Numbered from the stretch's first letter, positions 37,623 to 49,347 are shown. The stretch is 64,000 nucleotides of DNA from VRUE01 sp963699215 (GCA_963699215.1 OY969422.1:992001-1056000); one strand, 5' to 3'. The notes: generated from the letters alone by a model not told the origin. Numbers and translations are program-made.

Positions 37623-38396
37623 TCAGCCGGCGACCTCGGCCCGTCGCATGCCCGTCACGGCCCAGGCCGCCAGCAGCCCGACCAGGCCCAGCGCGATGGC
37701 CCAGGTGAGGGCGATCTCGGCGGGCTGGCCGGCGAGCAGATCGCGGTTGGTGTCGAGGATCAGGGTCAGCGGGTTGACCTTGGCCACGTGCTCGACCCAG
37801 CCGGCGAGCAGCACCTGCGGCACGTAGACAGGCGTCATGAAGAGCAGGATGAAGACCGGGAACTGCATCAGGGGGCCGGCCTGCAGGGTGCGCAGCCGCA
37901 GGGCGACTCCCGCAGCGAATAGCAGCGCCATCACGTTGACGGTCAGCGAGAGCAGGTAGAGGGCGGCGATCTCGACCGCGTTGCCGCCGACCGACATGCC
38001 CGCCAGCAGCGCCACGGTCGTCACCACCGTCCAGGTCACCAGGACCCGGACCGCCGCGGTCAGCACGTAGCCGGCGACGATCGCGGTGCGCCGCCGGGTT
38101 GCCAGCAGCATCCGCCGTCCCATCCCGAACTGGAAGTCGGCGGCGATCGAGAAGCCGGTGAAGACGCCGCCAAGGGCCGATGCCTGCAGCAGGACGAAGC
38201 CGAAGATGAAGGTCGTGTAGCCGGCGGGGTAGTCGAAGCCCGGCGTCTCGGAGATCGCCGAGAGGCCGCCGGCGAAGGCGGCGAGGAAGAAGAGCGGGAA
38301 GATCAGCGCCGGGATCAGCAGCGCCGGGTTGGTGAAGACGTTGTGCAGGCTGCGCCAGGCGATGCCCAGCGCCGCCGAGACGTAGGGGCCGCTCAC
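37623..38396 (-). CDS. ABC-2 type transporter permease (second)
   Basis: 257 residues from GTG 38396, overlapping the stop of the first permease (GTGA). Six membrane helices, with the ABC-2 pattern of a cytoplasmic N-terminus (RSLHNVFTNPALLIPALIFP), GVFTGFSIAADFQFGMGRRM and a conserved C-terminal KVNPLTLILDTNRDLLAG. DrrB-like. It forms a heterodimeric exporter with the neighbouring permease and ATPase. Confidence 0.85.
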   Translation of the reverse strand: MSGPYVSAALGIAWRSLHNVFTNPALLIPALIFPLFFLAAFAGGLSAISETPGFDYPAGYTTFIFGFVLLQASALGGVFTGFSIAADFQFGMGRRMLLATRRRTAIVAGYVLTAAVRVLVTWTVVTTVALLAGMSVGGNAVEIAALYLLSLTVNVMALLFAAGVALRLRTLQAGPLMQFPVFILLFMTPVYVPQVLLAGWVEHVAKVNPLTLILDTNRDLLAGQPAEIALTWAIALGLVGLLAAWAVTGMRRAEVAG

Positions 38397-39193
38397 GTCC
38401 GCACCATCCTCTCCCGCAGCGAGAGCGAGGCGATCGAGATCGAGAGGGCGATCAGCGCCAGGGCGATGCCGAAGGCGAGCGCGAGCGCTTCCCAGTCCCA
38501 GCCGAAGACGAAGAGGCTGCGGATGCCCTCGATCAAGTAGCTGACTGGGTTGATCGTCGCCACGGTGCGGAACCAGTCCTCTTCGATCAGGTCGCGCGGC
38601 AGCGAGATCGAGCTGAAGAAGAGCAGCACGAAGAGCAGCGGGAAGGTGCCCTGCACGGTCTCGCCCGAGCCGGTGCGGATCGCCATGAACATGCCGATGC
38701 CGCCGAACCCGATCGAGATCAGGATCGAGAGGACGAAGAGGACGGGCACGCCGAGCGGGCCGGCCGCGAGGTCCGCCCCGGCGGCGAGCCCTGCGGCGAG
38801 GTAGACGGTCGCCTGCAGCAGCCCGATCGCGACCAGGCCGCCGAGCTGCCCCGCGATCAGCGCCGAGCCGCGCATCGGCGTTAGCGCCAGCCGGTTGAAG
38901 AAGCCGTTCTCGATGTCTTCGGCCAGCGCCTGGCCGGAGTTCATCGTCGCGAAGAGGGCGCCCTGGACGAAGGGGAAGGCGAGGATGAAGGTCAGGTAGG
39001 AGTCGGTGGGGAAGCCGGGGATGCTCGTCGCCGCGTCGAGCCCGGCGCTGTTGACCGCGAGCAGGAAGAGCGGGAAGACGATGCTGGGGACGATCATCGC
39101 CGGCTGGCGCAGCGTGCGCAGGACCGAGCGCCCGGCAAGCGAGCCGATCTGGGTCGGCAGCGGCGAGCGGCCGGCGGCGGCGATCGCGCTCAC
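38393..39193 (-). CDS. ABC-2 type transporter permease (first)
   Basis: 266 residues, starting four bases inside the end of the ATPase gene. RSVLRTLRQPAMIVPSIVFP, GQALAEDIENGFFNRLALTP (the ABC-2 coupling region) and TINPVSYLIEGIRSLFV mark the DrrB family. Paralogous to the second permease by layout and motif order. Confidence 0.87.
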   Translation of the reverse strand: MSAIAAAGRSPLPTQIGSLAGRSVLRTLRQPAMIVPSIVFPLFLLAVNSAGLDAATSIPGFPTDSYLTFILAFPFVQGALFATMNSGQALAEDIENGFFNRLALTPMRGSALIAGQLGGLVAIGLLQATVYLAAGLAAGADLAAGPLGVPVLFVLSILISIGFGGIGMFMAIRTGSGETVQGTFPLLFVLLFFSSISLPRDLIEEDWFRTVATINPVSYLIEGIRSLFVFGWDWEALALAFGIALALIALSISIASLSLRERMVRT

Positions 39194-40200
39194 GCCGGCG
39201 CCCCGGCGGGCAGCGGCTCTTCGCTCGTGTCGGGCCCGTCGCCGGCGCCCTCCAGGTGACGGCCGGTCTTCTCGAGGAAGACGTCGTCGAGGCTCGGCGC
39301 GTGCAGCTCGAGGTTGGCGACCCGCAGGCCCTCGCCGTCGAGGGCGCGGACGACGTCGGTGAGCTGCTCGGCGCCTCCCTCCAGCCGCACCGCCTCCTTG
39401 CCCTGTTCGCCGGGGACCGGCTCGCCGAAGCGCTGCAGCACCTCGCGCACCCGGTCGGCCTCCTCGGGCTGGGACGGCGTCGCCTCGATGCTCGGCCGGC
39501 CGATCTCCGCCTTGAGCGCCGCTGGCGTGCCTTCGGCGACGATGCGGCCGCCGTCGATGATCCCGACCCGCTCGGCGAGGTGATCGGCCTCCTCCAGGTA
39601 CTGGGTGGTGAGGAAGACGGTGACCCCGTCCTCGCGGGCGAGGCGCGCCACCTCGTCCCAGAGCGCCGCGCGGCTCTGCGGGTCGAGGCCGGTGGTCGGC
39701 TCGTCGAGGAAGAGCACGCGGGGGCCGTGGACGAGGGCAAGCGCGAGGTCGAGCCGGCGCTTCATCCCGCCCGAGTAGCCGCTCACCTTGCGGTCGGCCG
39801 CGTCGGCGAGCCCGACCCGCTCGATCAGCGCGTCGCCGCGGGCGACCCGCTCGGCCTTCGGCAGCCCGTGCAGGGCGGTCTGCAGGCGCATGTGCTCGCG
39901 CCCGGTCAGGTGCGGGTCGAGCGCCGCTTCCTGCAGCGCCGCCCCGATCGCCGCCCGCACCGCCGGGCCTTCGCCGACGACGTCGTGGCCGGCGACCCGG
40001 GCGCTGCCACCGCTCGGCGGCAGCAGCGTGGTCAGCATGTGGACGGTGGTCGACTTGCCGGCGCCGTTGGGGCCGAGGAAGCCGTAGATCTCACCCGGCT
40101 CGACGCGAAGGTCGATCCCGGCGACCGCGAGCGGGCCGTTCTTGAACTTCCGTTCGAGCCCGCGTGCTTCGATGCTGTTGTCGTCGATGCTTGCCTGCAT
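39190..40200 (-). CDS. DrrA-type ABC transporter ATPase
   Basis: 336 residues. Walker A GPNGAGKST, signature YSGGMKRRLD, Walker B VLFLDEPTTGLD and H-loop region FLTTQYLEEAD, plus a C-terminal extension typical of the daunorubicin-resistance (DrrA) group. With the two downstream permeases it should export a lipid-like or drug-like compound. It lies 10 bp after the hspR stop on the same strand, so it may be read through from the heat-shock operon. Confidence 0.9.
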   Translation of the reverse strand: MQASIDDNSIEARGLERKFKNGPLAVAGIDLRVEPGEIYGFLGPNGAGKSTTVHMLTTLLPPSGGSARVAGHDVVGEGPAVRAAIGAALQEAALDPHLTGREHMRLQTALHGLPKAERVARGDALIERVGLADAADRKVSGYSGGMKRRLDLALALVHGPRVLFLDEPTTGLDPQSRAALWDEVARLAREDGVTVFLTTQYLEEADHLAERVGIIDGGRIVAEGTPAALKAEIGRPSIEATPSQPEEADRVREVLQRFGEPVPGEQGKEAVRLEGGAEQLTDVVRALDGEGLRVANLELHAPSLDDVFLEKTGRHLEGAGDGPDTSEEPLPAGAPA

Positions 40201-40210
40201 GTGAGTCCTC

Positions 40211-40558
40211 TCAGTCGCCGATTCGCCGTTCGAGCTCGGCGGCGTGGCGGCGCATCCGCTCCAGCTTGGCCTTCATCCGCTCGACCTCGGCTTCCATGTT
40301 CAAGACGGTTTCGACCCCGGCCAGGTTGAGTCCCTGCTCGGAGGTCAGACGCTGAATATGCCGCAATCGCTCGACGTCGCGCTGCGAGTAGAGGCGGGTG
40401 TTCTTCGGCGAGCGCTGCGGCTCGATCAGGCCGCGCGCCTCGTACATGCGCAGCGTCTGCGGGTGCATGTCGGCGAGCTCGGCGGCGACGGAGATCATGA
40501 AGACTCCGCGCTCGTCGTCGACCGAGATCTCGATCCGTTCGCGCCGCACCGCGCTCAC
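40211..40558 (-). CDS. hspR: Heat-shock repressor HspR (MerR family)
   Basis: About 115 residues from GTG 40558. FMISVAAELADMHPQTLRMY is the MerR-type helix-turn-helix with YEARGLIEPQRSPKNTRLYS, then the dimer coiled coil (VLNMEAEVERMKAKLERMRR). HspR represses the dnaK operon with DnaK as co-repressor in Streptomyces and mycobacteria. An ATG at 40612 is in frame but lies in palindrome H. It is the fourth gene after dnaK-grpE-dnaJ. Confidence 0.92.
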   Translation of the reverse strand: MSAVRRERIEISVDDERGVFMISVAAELADMHPQTLRMYEARGLIEPQRSPKNTRLYSQRDVERLRHIQRLTSEQGLNLAGVETVLNMEAEVERMKAKLERMRRHAAELERRIGD

Positions 40559-40570
40559 GCTCCCACCGCC

Positions 40571-40616
40571 GATTGGAGCTTTGTCCCCACCCTGGCGGGG
40601 GAGATCGTGCAATCGC
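40571..40616. repeat. Palindromic element between dnaJ and hspR (copy H)
   Basis: CGATTG (40571-40576) pairs with CAATCG (40611-40616), with CCCC/GGGG inside. The outer arms equal those of copy E in purQ, and CTTTGTCC recalls copy F. The match to other copies is partial. It fills most of the dnaJ-hspR gap. Confidence 0.45.
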
Positions 40617-41738
<1,122 letters not shown>

Positions 41739-41747
41739 GCCGCGCCC

Positions 41748-42385
41748 TTACTCCGCCACCACCACGCGGGCGGGCCGGATCAGCTGCTCGCCGAAGCGGT
41801 AGCCCTTCTGCATGGTCTCGATGACGACTCCCGACTCGACCCCCTCCGCCGGCTGCGCCGAAAGCGCCTCGTGCAAGTTCGGATCGAACTTCTCCCCAGT
41901 CGGATCGACAGCCTCGACCCCGTGCTTGCCCAGCGAGTCGCGCAGGCTCCTGAAAACGAGCAGCACCCCATGCGCCAGCCCATCCTCCGAGTCCCCCTCC
42001 GGGTCCAGCCCAGCAGCCTGAAGCGCCCTCTCCAAATCGTCGAGCACAGGCAAAACGTCCCGTAGAACCTCAGCTTTCCCCCGAGCGCCAGCAGCCTGGA
42101 CCTCAGCCATCATCCGCTTACGAAAGTTCTCGAAGTCGGCTTTAGTCCTCTTGGCGAGATCGAGGTACTCATCCCGCTCCTGCTCAGCTTTGGCCAGCAG
42201 GGCATCGAGGTCTCCTTCGATCTGCTCCCGTCCCTCGGCCTCAGACGCCTCTCCCGCGGGTGGCGGCGTAGGGGGGACCTCCCCCGAGGAAGCTTCAGCT
42301 ACCGCAGGGGGAGGTGGGTCCCCTGCGCCGACAGGACCCGCGGGCTGGGGCTCGTTGGTCCCGGAGACATCCCGCTGATCTGGCC

Positions 42386-42389
<4 letters not shown>
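41748..42389 (-). CDS. grpE: Nucleotide exchange factor GrpE
   Basis: 213 residues. The first 55 are Pro/Ala/Glu-rich, and residues about 16-50 are encoded by the 103-bp repeat shared with pdhC. A long coiled coil follows (DALLAKAEQERDEYLDLAKR), then VLPVLDDLERAL and the beta domain ending RFGEQLIRPARVVVAE. The start overlaps the dnaK stop (ATGA). Confidence 0.94.
42241..42343. repeat. 103-bp dispersed repeat, copy 2 (in frame inside grpE)
   Basis: Matches 1292-1394 at 99 of 103 positions by eye, in the same orientation and reading frame, and encodes AGDPPPPAVAEASSGEVPPT and PPPAGEASEA within the disordered N-terminus of GrpE. Flanking DNA is unrelated to that of the pdhC copy. Confidence 0.85.
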
Positions 42390-44290
<1,901 letters not shown>

Positions 44291-44486
44291 TTCGCAAGTA
44301 CCTCCAAATCCAGGGGTTTCGTGTCAACTAGCTGAGAGCCGCCGAGCGGACTCTGAAAATCTAAGTGGCAGTATGGCAGATTTCAAACCGATTTCAACGT
44401 GTGTTCCCTATATTGGTTTCGCGCGCAGTGAAGGCGGGCACAGGGAAGGCGCCTCTATTAATCGAGACAGATTTAGGAGGAACGCC
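44291..44486. promoter_or_regulatory. Divergent promoter region of dnaK and the secreted phosphoesterase
   Basis: 196 bp, AT-richer than its flanks. On the minus strand TTGACA (44322-44327) lies upstream of the dnaK ribosome site, with no clear -10 box. Two AAATCT/AGATTT blocks form an interrupted inverted repeat around 44355-44385. On the plus strand AGGAGG (44475-44480) serves the TTG start at 44487. No full HAIR or CIRCE operator was found. Confidence 0.4.
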
Positions 44487-45743
44487 TTGAGTTACCCCCA
44501 ACTATCGGTTCGCCACCCGCTGCTGGCTATGGCAATCGCACTTGCGTTCGCATTGCTGCTACCCGTAGTGACGGCCGCAAACCAGGGTGGCCATAAGCGC
44601 CAAGCCGTGCACCATGCCGCGAAGTTCCACAAGCATGGGAAGCACCACGCGAAGGGCTCGAAGGGAAAGCGCCACCACGGTCACGGCCATCGCCACACCG
44701 GCTTCCCCGGCAAAGGCAAGGTCGTGGGGACGATGACGCGCAACCTCTACCTCGGCGCCGACCTGACGCCGGCGATCGCGGCGAAAACCCCTGAAGAATT
44801 CGTCGCCGCCAACGGCAAAATCCTCAACGAAGTCACCGAAAACAACTTCCCCGTGCGGGCGGAGGGGCTCGCCGACGAGATCCTCGACGCCAAGCCCGAC
44901 CTGGTCGGCCTGCAAGAGGTGGCGCTCTGGCGCACCGCGCCGGTCAACTTCGAAGTCCTGGCCAAAGGGCCGAGCGCGACCACGGTCCGCTACGACTACC
45001 TGCAGGAACTGCTCGCCGAGCTCAATCAGGGCAAACCGAGCTACGAAGTCGTCGTCGTCCAGGACGAGTTCGACCTCGAGGCGCCCGCCGATGAGGACGA
45101 AAACCCGGAAACCGGACCCCTCGGGGCCGATATCAACGGCCGGCTGACGATGCGCGACGTGATCCTCGCCCGCCGTGGCGCCGGCGTGCAGACCAAAAAC
45201 GAGCAGGGGGCGAACTTCAAAACCCTGCTCACCGTTCCCATCCTGAATGGAACCAGCTCACTGACGATCAAACGCGGCTGGACCGCGACCGACGCCAAGG
45301 TTCGCGGCAGCGGCTGGTTCCGCTTCGTCAACACCCACCTGGAGGCGTTCCAGCCGCTGGTCCGCGCCGCGCAGGCGGGTGAGTTGGTGGCGCCAACGGG
45401 ACCGGCGACGAGCGAGCTGCCCGTCGTCCTGCTCGGCGACCTCAACTCCGATGACGACACGGTCGAAGGTGCCGACCGGCTCGCGTACGAAGCGCTGCTG
45501 GCGGCTGGCATGGTTGAGCGCAGCACGAACAAACCGCTCAGCTGCTGCCTCAAATCGAGCCTGCTCGAAGTGGGCAAAGGGGGCAGCGAAGCCGACTTCG
45601 ACCATCAAGTCGACCACATCATGACCCGGGATCCCGCAGTCGTGACGCTGCAGAGCTCAGCGGTGAGCGGCATCCAGCCGGTCAACAATTTCTGGAACTC
45701 CGACCACGCAGGCGTCTTCAGCGCCCTGCGCTTCTCCCACTAA
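44487..45743 (+). CDS. Secreted endonuclease/exonuclease/phosphatase-family protein
   Basis: 418 residues from TTG 44487 (AGGAGG 6 bp before). A signal peptide (LLAMAIALAFALLLPVVTAA) precedes a strikingly His/Lys-rich spacer (HHAAKFHKHGKHHAKGSKGK). The EEP catalytic domain follows: TMTRNLYLGADL, LVGLQEV (metal Glu), FVNTHLEAF, VVLLGDLNSDDD, DHQVDHIMTRDP and NSDHAGVFSAL. Such enzymes cleave nucleic acids or phosphoesters. The poly-His/Lys spacer could bind metal or nucleic acid. Confidence 0.82.
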   Translation: MSYPQLSVRHPLLAMAIALAFALLLPVVTAANQGGHKRQAVHHAAKFHKHGKHHAKGSKGKRHHGHGHRHTGFPGKGKVVGTMTRNLYLGADLTPAIAAKTPEEFVAANGKILNEVTENNFPVRAEGLADEILDAKPDLVGLQEVALWRTAPVNFEVLAKGPSATTVRYDYLQELLAELNQGKPSYEVVVVQDEFDLEAPADEDENPETGPLGADINGRLTMRDVILARRGAGVQTKNEQGANFKTLLTVPILNGTSSLTIKRGWTATDAKVRGSGWFRFVNTHLEAFQPLVRAAQAGELVAPTGPATSELPVVLLGDLNSDDDTVEGADRLAYEALLAAGMVERSTNKPLSCCLKSSLLEVGKGGSEADFDHQVDHIMTRDPAVVTLQSSAVSGIQPVNNFWNSDHAGVFSALRFSH

Positions 45744-45755
45744 CCGATCCACCTA

Positions 45756-45810
45756 GGTGACGTGCCGCGACTTGAGTACCCATAGTGACCTCTAACTCGC
45801 GGCGCGTCCC
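45756..45810. repeat. Palindromic element, 'CATAG' family (copy D)
   Basis: GACGTGCCGCGA (45759-45770) pairs with TCGCGGCGCGTC (45797-45808) with one mismatch, with an inner core GAGTACCCATAGTGAC. Its reverse complement is about 78 percent identical to copy C (16215-16268). It lies between the convergent phosphoesterase and cytochrome c genes. Confidence 0.85.
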
Positions 45811-45828
45811 CCTGGGCGGGGCGGGGGC

Positions 45829-46245
45829 TTAGCCTTCGCCGGCGGTGCGGGCGACGAATTCGGCCACTTCTTCGGCCTGCTCGCCGTCGATGATCCCGCC
45901 CGGCATGCGGCCCGGGGTGGTGCTGCTGTCGACGCCCGCCTCGATCGCGTTGAGGACGCGGCCTTCGGTCGCCTCGATCGTCTGCTGCGCGGTCGGGCCT
46001 TCGGGCGGGCCGGACGGGGCGAGCAGTTCGTCGAGGTTCGGCGCGAAGTTGCCGTCGGTCCCGGCGGCGTAGAGGGCGTGGCAGGTGCCGCAGTTGATCT
46101 CGAAGAGGGTCTGCCCGGACTTCAGGTCGCCCGGAACCGGCTCGGCGTTGGCCGAATCGCCGTCCGCGCGGAAGGCGAGCCAGGGGATCAGGACCGCCAG
46201 GAAGACGACCAGCAGGCCGAAGACGATGAAGGTCTTCTTGCTCAT
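45829..46245 (-). CDS. Membrane-anchored cytochrome c
   Basis: 138 residues from ATG 46245. One N-terminal membrane anchor (FIVFGLLVVFLAVLIPWLAF), a single heme site CGTCH (C52, C55, H56) and a likely distal Met in GRMPGGI. Class I mono-heme, similar to cbb3-subunit-III-type domains. It starts in ATGA overlap with nth. The redox partner is not in the window. Confidence 0.85.
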   Translation of the reverse strand: MSKKTFIVFGLLVVFLAVLIPWLAFRADGDSANAEPVPGDLKSGQTLFEINCGTCHALYAAGTDGNFAPNLDELLAPSGPPEGPTAQQTIEATEGRVLNAIEAGVDSSTTPGRMPGGIIDGEQAEEVAEFVARTAGEG

Positions 46246-46907
46246 TTGCGCTCGGCACGGTACCAGGGGCACATCCGGCGCAGCGCGCACTCCCCGCAGC
46301 GCGGTTTCGGACGGCAGACCTCGCGGCCGTGGCGGATCAGGTTCATGTGCAGCTCGTAGGCGTCCTCGGGCGCGACGATCGCCAGCATCTCGTCGTGGGC
46401 GCGCTCGAACGAGGCCTTCGGCGGGAAGAGCCCAAGCCGCCCGCCGACGCGGTGGATGTGGACGTCGACCGGGATCTCCGGGATGTCCCAGGTGAAGATC
46501 AGCACGCAGGCGGCGGTTTTGCGGCCGACGCCCGGCAGCGAGAGCAGGAACTCGAGCGACTCCTCGCGCGGCGCGGTCTCGGTCCAGTCGAGGTCTGGGT
46601 GGTCGCCGAGCCGCTCCAGGATCGCCTGGATGCGCGGCGCCTTCTGGCGGGCGAGGCCGCCGGGGCGGATCGCCTCCTCGAGCTCGTCGAGCGGCGCTTC
46701 GCGGACCTCCTCCCAGGTGGGGTAGAGCTCGCGCAGCCGGGCGAAGGAGCGGTCGCGGTTGCGATCGTTGGTGTGCTGGGAGAGCACCGTCTTGATCAGC
46801 TCGGCGATCGGCTGCCCGTGCGGCTCGTTGATCGGCTGGCCGTACATCTCCCGCAGGCGGTCGCGGATCGCCCGCACGCGGCGTTTGTCGGGTTGCTTCC
46901 AGGTCAC
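46242..46907 (-). CDS. nth: Endonuclease III
   Basis: Base-excision repair glycosylase/AP lyase of 221 residues from GTG 46907. Helix-hairpin-helix LPGVGRKTAACVL with the catalytic Lys, catalytic Asp in VDVHIHRVGGRLGL, and a C-terminal 4Fe-4S cluster of four Cys in CRPKPRCGECALRRMC (spacing 5-2-5). Confidence 0.93.
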   Translation of the reverse strand: MTWKQPDKRRVRAIRDRLREMYGQPINEPHGQPIAELIKTVLSQHTNDRNRDRSFARLRELYPTWEEVREAPLDELEEAIRPGGLARQKAPRIQAILERLGDHPDLDWTETAPREESLEFLLSLPGVGRKTAACVLIFTWDIPEIPVDVHIHRVGGRLGLFPPKASFERAHDEMLAIVAPEDAYELHMNLIRHGREVCRPKPRCGECALRRMCPWYRAERK

Positions 46908-46940
46908 CGGCGGGACCCTATTCGCCCATATGCTCCGCCC

Positions 46941-47759
46941 ATGCCGGAGGCAATCGAAGAGGCGGAGCTGGTCCTCGACGGCGTGCGCGTCTTCTACCGG
47001 CGCGTCCCGGGAGAGGGGACGCCGACCGTCTACTGCCACGGCAACCCGACGCACAGCGAGGACTGGGTGCCGTTCATGGAACGGGGAGGGCCGGCGATCG
47101 CGATCGACATGCCGGGTTGGGGCCGCTCGGATCGCCCGGATGCCAGTCGCTTCGACTACTCGATGTACGGGCTCTCGGCCTTCCTCGAGCGTTGCCTCGA
47201 CGAGCTCGGCGTCACGCGGCGCAAGCTCGTCGTCCACGACTGGGGCAGCCTCGCCCTGATCGGCGCCCAGCGCCGGCCCGACCTGGTCGAGAAGCTCGTC
47301 CTCCTGAACGTCGTGCCGCTGCTGCCGGGCTACCGCTGGCACTGGGTCGCCCGGGTCTGGCGCAACCGACCCCTGGGCGAGCTCGCCAACGCAACGACGA
47401 CCCGCGCCTCGATGGCTTTGACGATGCGGCAGGCGAAGGGCGACCGCAGCTCGATGCCGCCCGAGCTCGTCGACATGGTCTGGCGCCACTGGGACAAGGG
47501 CACTCAGGCCGCGATTCTCGCCCTCTACCGCCATGCCAATCCCGACCGCCTGGCCGCAGCCGGCAAGGACCAAGCCAACCTCACCTGCCCCGCCCTGATC
47601 CTCTGGGGCGACCGCGATCCATACCTGCCAACCAAGTTTGGCCATGCCTATGCCGAGCCCCTCCCGAATGCGAGCTTCGAAGCGGTCGACGGCGCGGGCC
47701 ACTGGCCCTGGATAGACGACGCACGAGTCATCGACCGGGTGGTCGATTTCGTCTCCTGA
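46941..47759 (+). CDS. Alpha/beta hydrolase with Asp nucleophile (haloalkane dehalogenase / epoxide hydrolase-like)
   Basis: 272 residues from ATG 46941. Oxyanion segment CHGNPTHSEDW, nucleophile elbow VVHDWGSLALI (Asp instead of Ser), acid in LWGDRDPYL and general-base His in DGAGHWPWID. The Asp elbow followed by Trp is shared by haloalkane dehalogenases and some epoxide hydrolases. I cannot decide between them without the halide-binding residues. Confidence 0.8.
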   Translation: MPEAIEEAELVLDGVRVFYRRVPGEGTPTVYCHGNPTHSEDWVPFMERGGPAIAIDMPGWGRSDRPDASRFDYSMYGLSAFLERCLDELGVTRRKLVVHDWGSLALIGAQRRPDLVEKLVLLNVVPLLPGYRWHWVARVWRNRPLGELANATTTRASMALTMRQAKGDRSSMPPELVDMVWRHWDKGTQAAILALYRHANPDRLAAAGKDQANLTCPALILWGDRDPYLPTKFGHAYAEPLPNASFEAVDGAGHWPWIDDARVIDRVVDFVS

Positions 47760-47779
47760 CCCCCGCCCGTTAACGGGGG
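47760..47779 (+). terminator. Candidate terminator after the hydrolase gene
   Basis: CCCCC (47760-47764) and GGGGG (47775-47779) flank a GTTAAC-centred palindrome, followed by ATTTACAATT. It overlaps the hydrolase stop region and lies 15 bp before the PAP2 start, so it may also contribute a promoter. Confidence 0.35.
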
Positions 47780-47794
47780 ATTTACAATTGCCGG

Positions 47795-48574
47795 ATGTCT
47801 CGCGCCTTCGCCGCCGTAACCGCCAGGCTGCCCCAGGGCTGGGGCGACCTCGGCCGCCAGATCGGCCTGCTGATCGTCGTCGACCTCGCCTACGAGACCG
47901 TGCGCGGGCTCGCCGACGGGCAGCGCGCCGTCGCCTTCGCCAACGGCCAGCAGATCATCGACGCCGAGCGCGCCACCGGCACCTTCTTCGAGCCCAGCCT
48001 GCAGGCGTTCTTCACGCCGGCGCAGTGGCTGATCGACTTCGCCAACCAGGTCTACATGAACAGCCAGTTCGCGGTCGTCGTCGCCTTCTTCTTCTGGCTC
48101 TACTTCTTCCGCAACGACGCCTTCTACTTCGTCCGCAACATGTTCATGGTCTCGATGGGCCTCGCCCTGGTCGGCTACGCGCTGTACGCGACCGCGCCGC
48201 CGCGCTTCTACCCCGAGTACGGCTTCGTCGACACGATCAACGACTTCTCCAGCGTCAACCACGACTCGGGGCTGGCCAAAGCCTTCATCAACCCCTACGC
48301 GGCGGTGCCCAGCATGCACTGCGCCTTCGCCGCGATGATGGGGCTCAGCGCCTTCCGCCTGGTCAAGCACCGCCCGTTCAAAGTCTTCTGGCTCTGCTGG
48401 CCCCTGCTCGTCGCCTGGGTCGTGATCGTCACCGGCAACCACTACTGGGTCGACGTCGCCCTTGGCTGGGGGGTCGCCGCAATCGCCGCGCTCGTCGCCA
48501 GCCGCCTGCTCGCCCGCGCCAGGCCCGAGGCGTGGTCGTGGCGAGCCCGCTCGCCGCGCGAGGCCGAGGCGTAG
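47795..48574 (+). CDS. PAP2-superfamily membrane phosphatase/phosphotransferase
   Basis: 259 residues with about six membrane helices. Active-site motifs AVPSMHCAFA and GNHYWVDVALG match the PAP2_3 (Aur1/inositolphosphotransferase-like) branch. It is immediately followed by a CDP-alcohol phosphotransferase and Ino1, so a lipid-phosphate phosphatase or transferase step in inositol lipid synthesis is a reasonable inference. Confidence 0.82.
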   Translation: MSRAFAAVTARLPQGWGDLGRQIGLLIVVDLAYETVRGLADGQRAVAFANGQQIIDAERATGTFFEPSLQAFFTPAQWLIDFANQVYMNSQFAVVVAFFFWLYFFRNDAFYFVRNMFMVSMGLALVGYALYATAPPRFYPEYGFVDTINDFSSVNHDSGLAKAFINPYAAVPSMHCAFAAMMGLSAFRLVKHRPFKVFWLCWPLLVAWVVIVTGNHYWVDVALGWGVAAIAALVASRLLARARPEAWSWRARSPREAEA

Positions 48575-48621
48575 TCCTCCGGTGTGGCGCAACGCCCAGC
48601 GGATCGACTAGCCTCACGTCA

Positions 48622-49287
48622 ATGGATTCGTCGGCGCCCCCGAGGGCCCCGAGCAGCCGCCGCAACGGCCGCCAGGCCCGCAACGGCCAGGAGCTTCGCG
48701 CCTACGCCCGCGATCGCCTGATCGAGTCGCGGCTGACCCCGAACGCGATCTCGATCGTCGGCCTGATCGGCAACCTGGTCGCCGCCGCGCTGGTCACCCA
48801 GCGCCTCTTCTTCCTCGCGGGAGTCGCCTTCATCCTCGGCTCGGTGATGGACACGCTCGACGGGCGCTACTCGCGGATGTCGGGCAAGGGGACGCTTTTC
48901 GGCGCCTTCCTCGACTCGACCCTGGACCGGATCGAGGAGGGGATCGTGCTCGCCGCGGTCGCCGGTTACTTCGCCGCGACCGGCGACGATTTCGCCGCCG
49001 CGATGTGCGTGGTCGCCGTGCTCGGCTCGCTGATGGTCTCCTACACGCGGGCCCGCGCCGAGGCACTCGGGGTCGAGTGCAAGGTCGGGTTGGCGACGCG
49101 CCCGGTGCGGGTAGTCATACTCTCCATCGGCTTGGTCTTCGCCAAGGGCGCCGGGCTCGGCGACTTCGAGCTCCTCGCCCCGGCGGTCTACCTGATCGCG
49201 GCGCTGACCATCGTCACGACGATCCAGCGCGTATGGCACGTCAGAAACCAGCTTTCAAGCGAGACCGCCGGCCCGCCCGAGCTGTAA
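48622..49287 (+). CDS. CDP-alcohol phosphatidyltransferase, probable phosphatidylinositol-phosphate synthase
   Basis: 221 residues. The family signature is present as DTLDGRYSRMSGKG, FGAFLDSTLDR (DxxDGxxxR, 8 residues, GxxxDxxxD), with Ser in place of the usual Ala before Arg. Multiple helices follow. With ino1 next, CDP-diacylglycerol plus inositol phosphate is the likely reaction. Confidence 0.87.
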   Translation: MDSSAPPRAPSSRRNGRQARNGQELRAYARDRLIESRLTPNAISIVGLIGNLVAAALVTQRLFFLAGVAFILGSVMDTLDGRYSRMSGKGTLFGAFLDSTLDRIEEGIVLAAVAGYFAATGDDFAAAMCVVAVLGSLMVSYTRARAEALGVECKVGLATRPVRVVILSIGLVFAKGAGLGDFELLAPAVYLIAALTIVTTIQRVWHVRNQLSSETAGPPEL

Positions 49288-49347
49288 CCGGGCGCCGCCG
49301 CGGGTTTGCTTTGCCAGTCAGCCAGAAGGAAGGAATCCAGAGCTTTC

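Noticed and set aside
44485..44500. CTTGAGT at the start of the secreted EEP gene, which equals one half of the HspR-binding HAIR operator (CTTGAGT-N7-ACTCAAG)
   Set aside because: The second half-site is missing, and the site is 195 bp from the dnaK start inside the neighbouring coding sequence. A chance match is likely.
45771..45800. Palindromes C and D as HAIR operators because they contain TTGAGT and ACTCAA
   Set aside because: Spacing does not fit, neither copy is next to a heat-shock gene, and the similarity between the copies extends over the whole 54 bp, as expected of a repeat.
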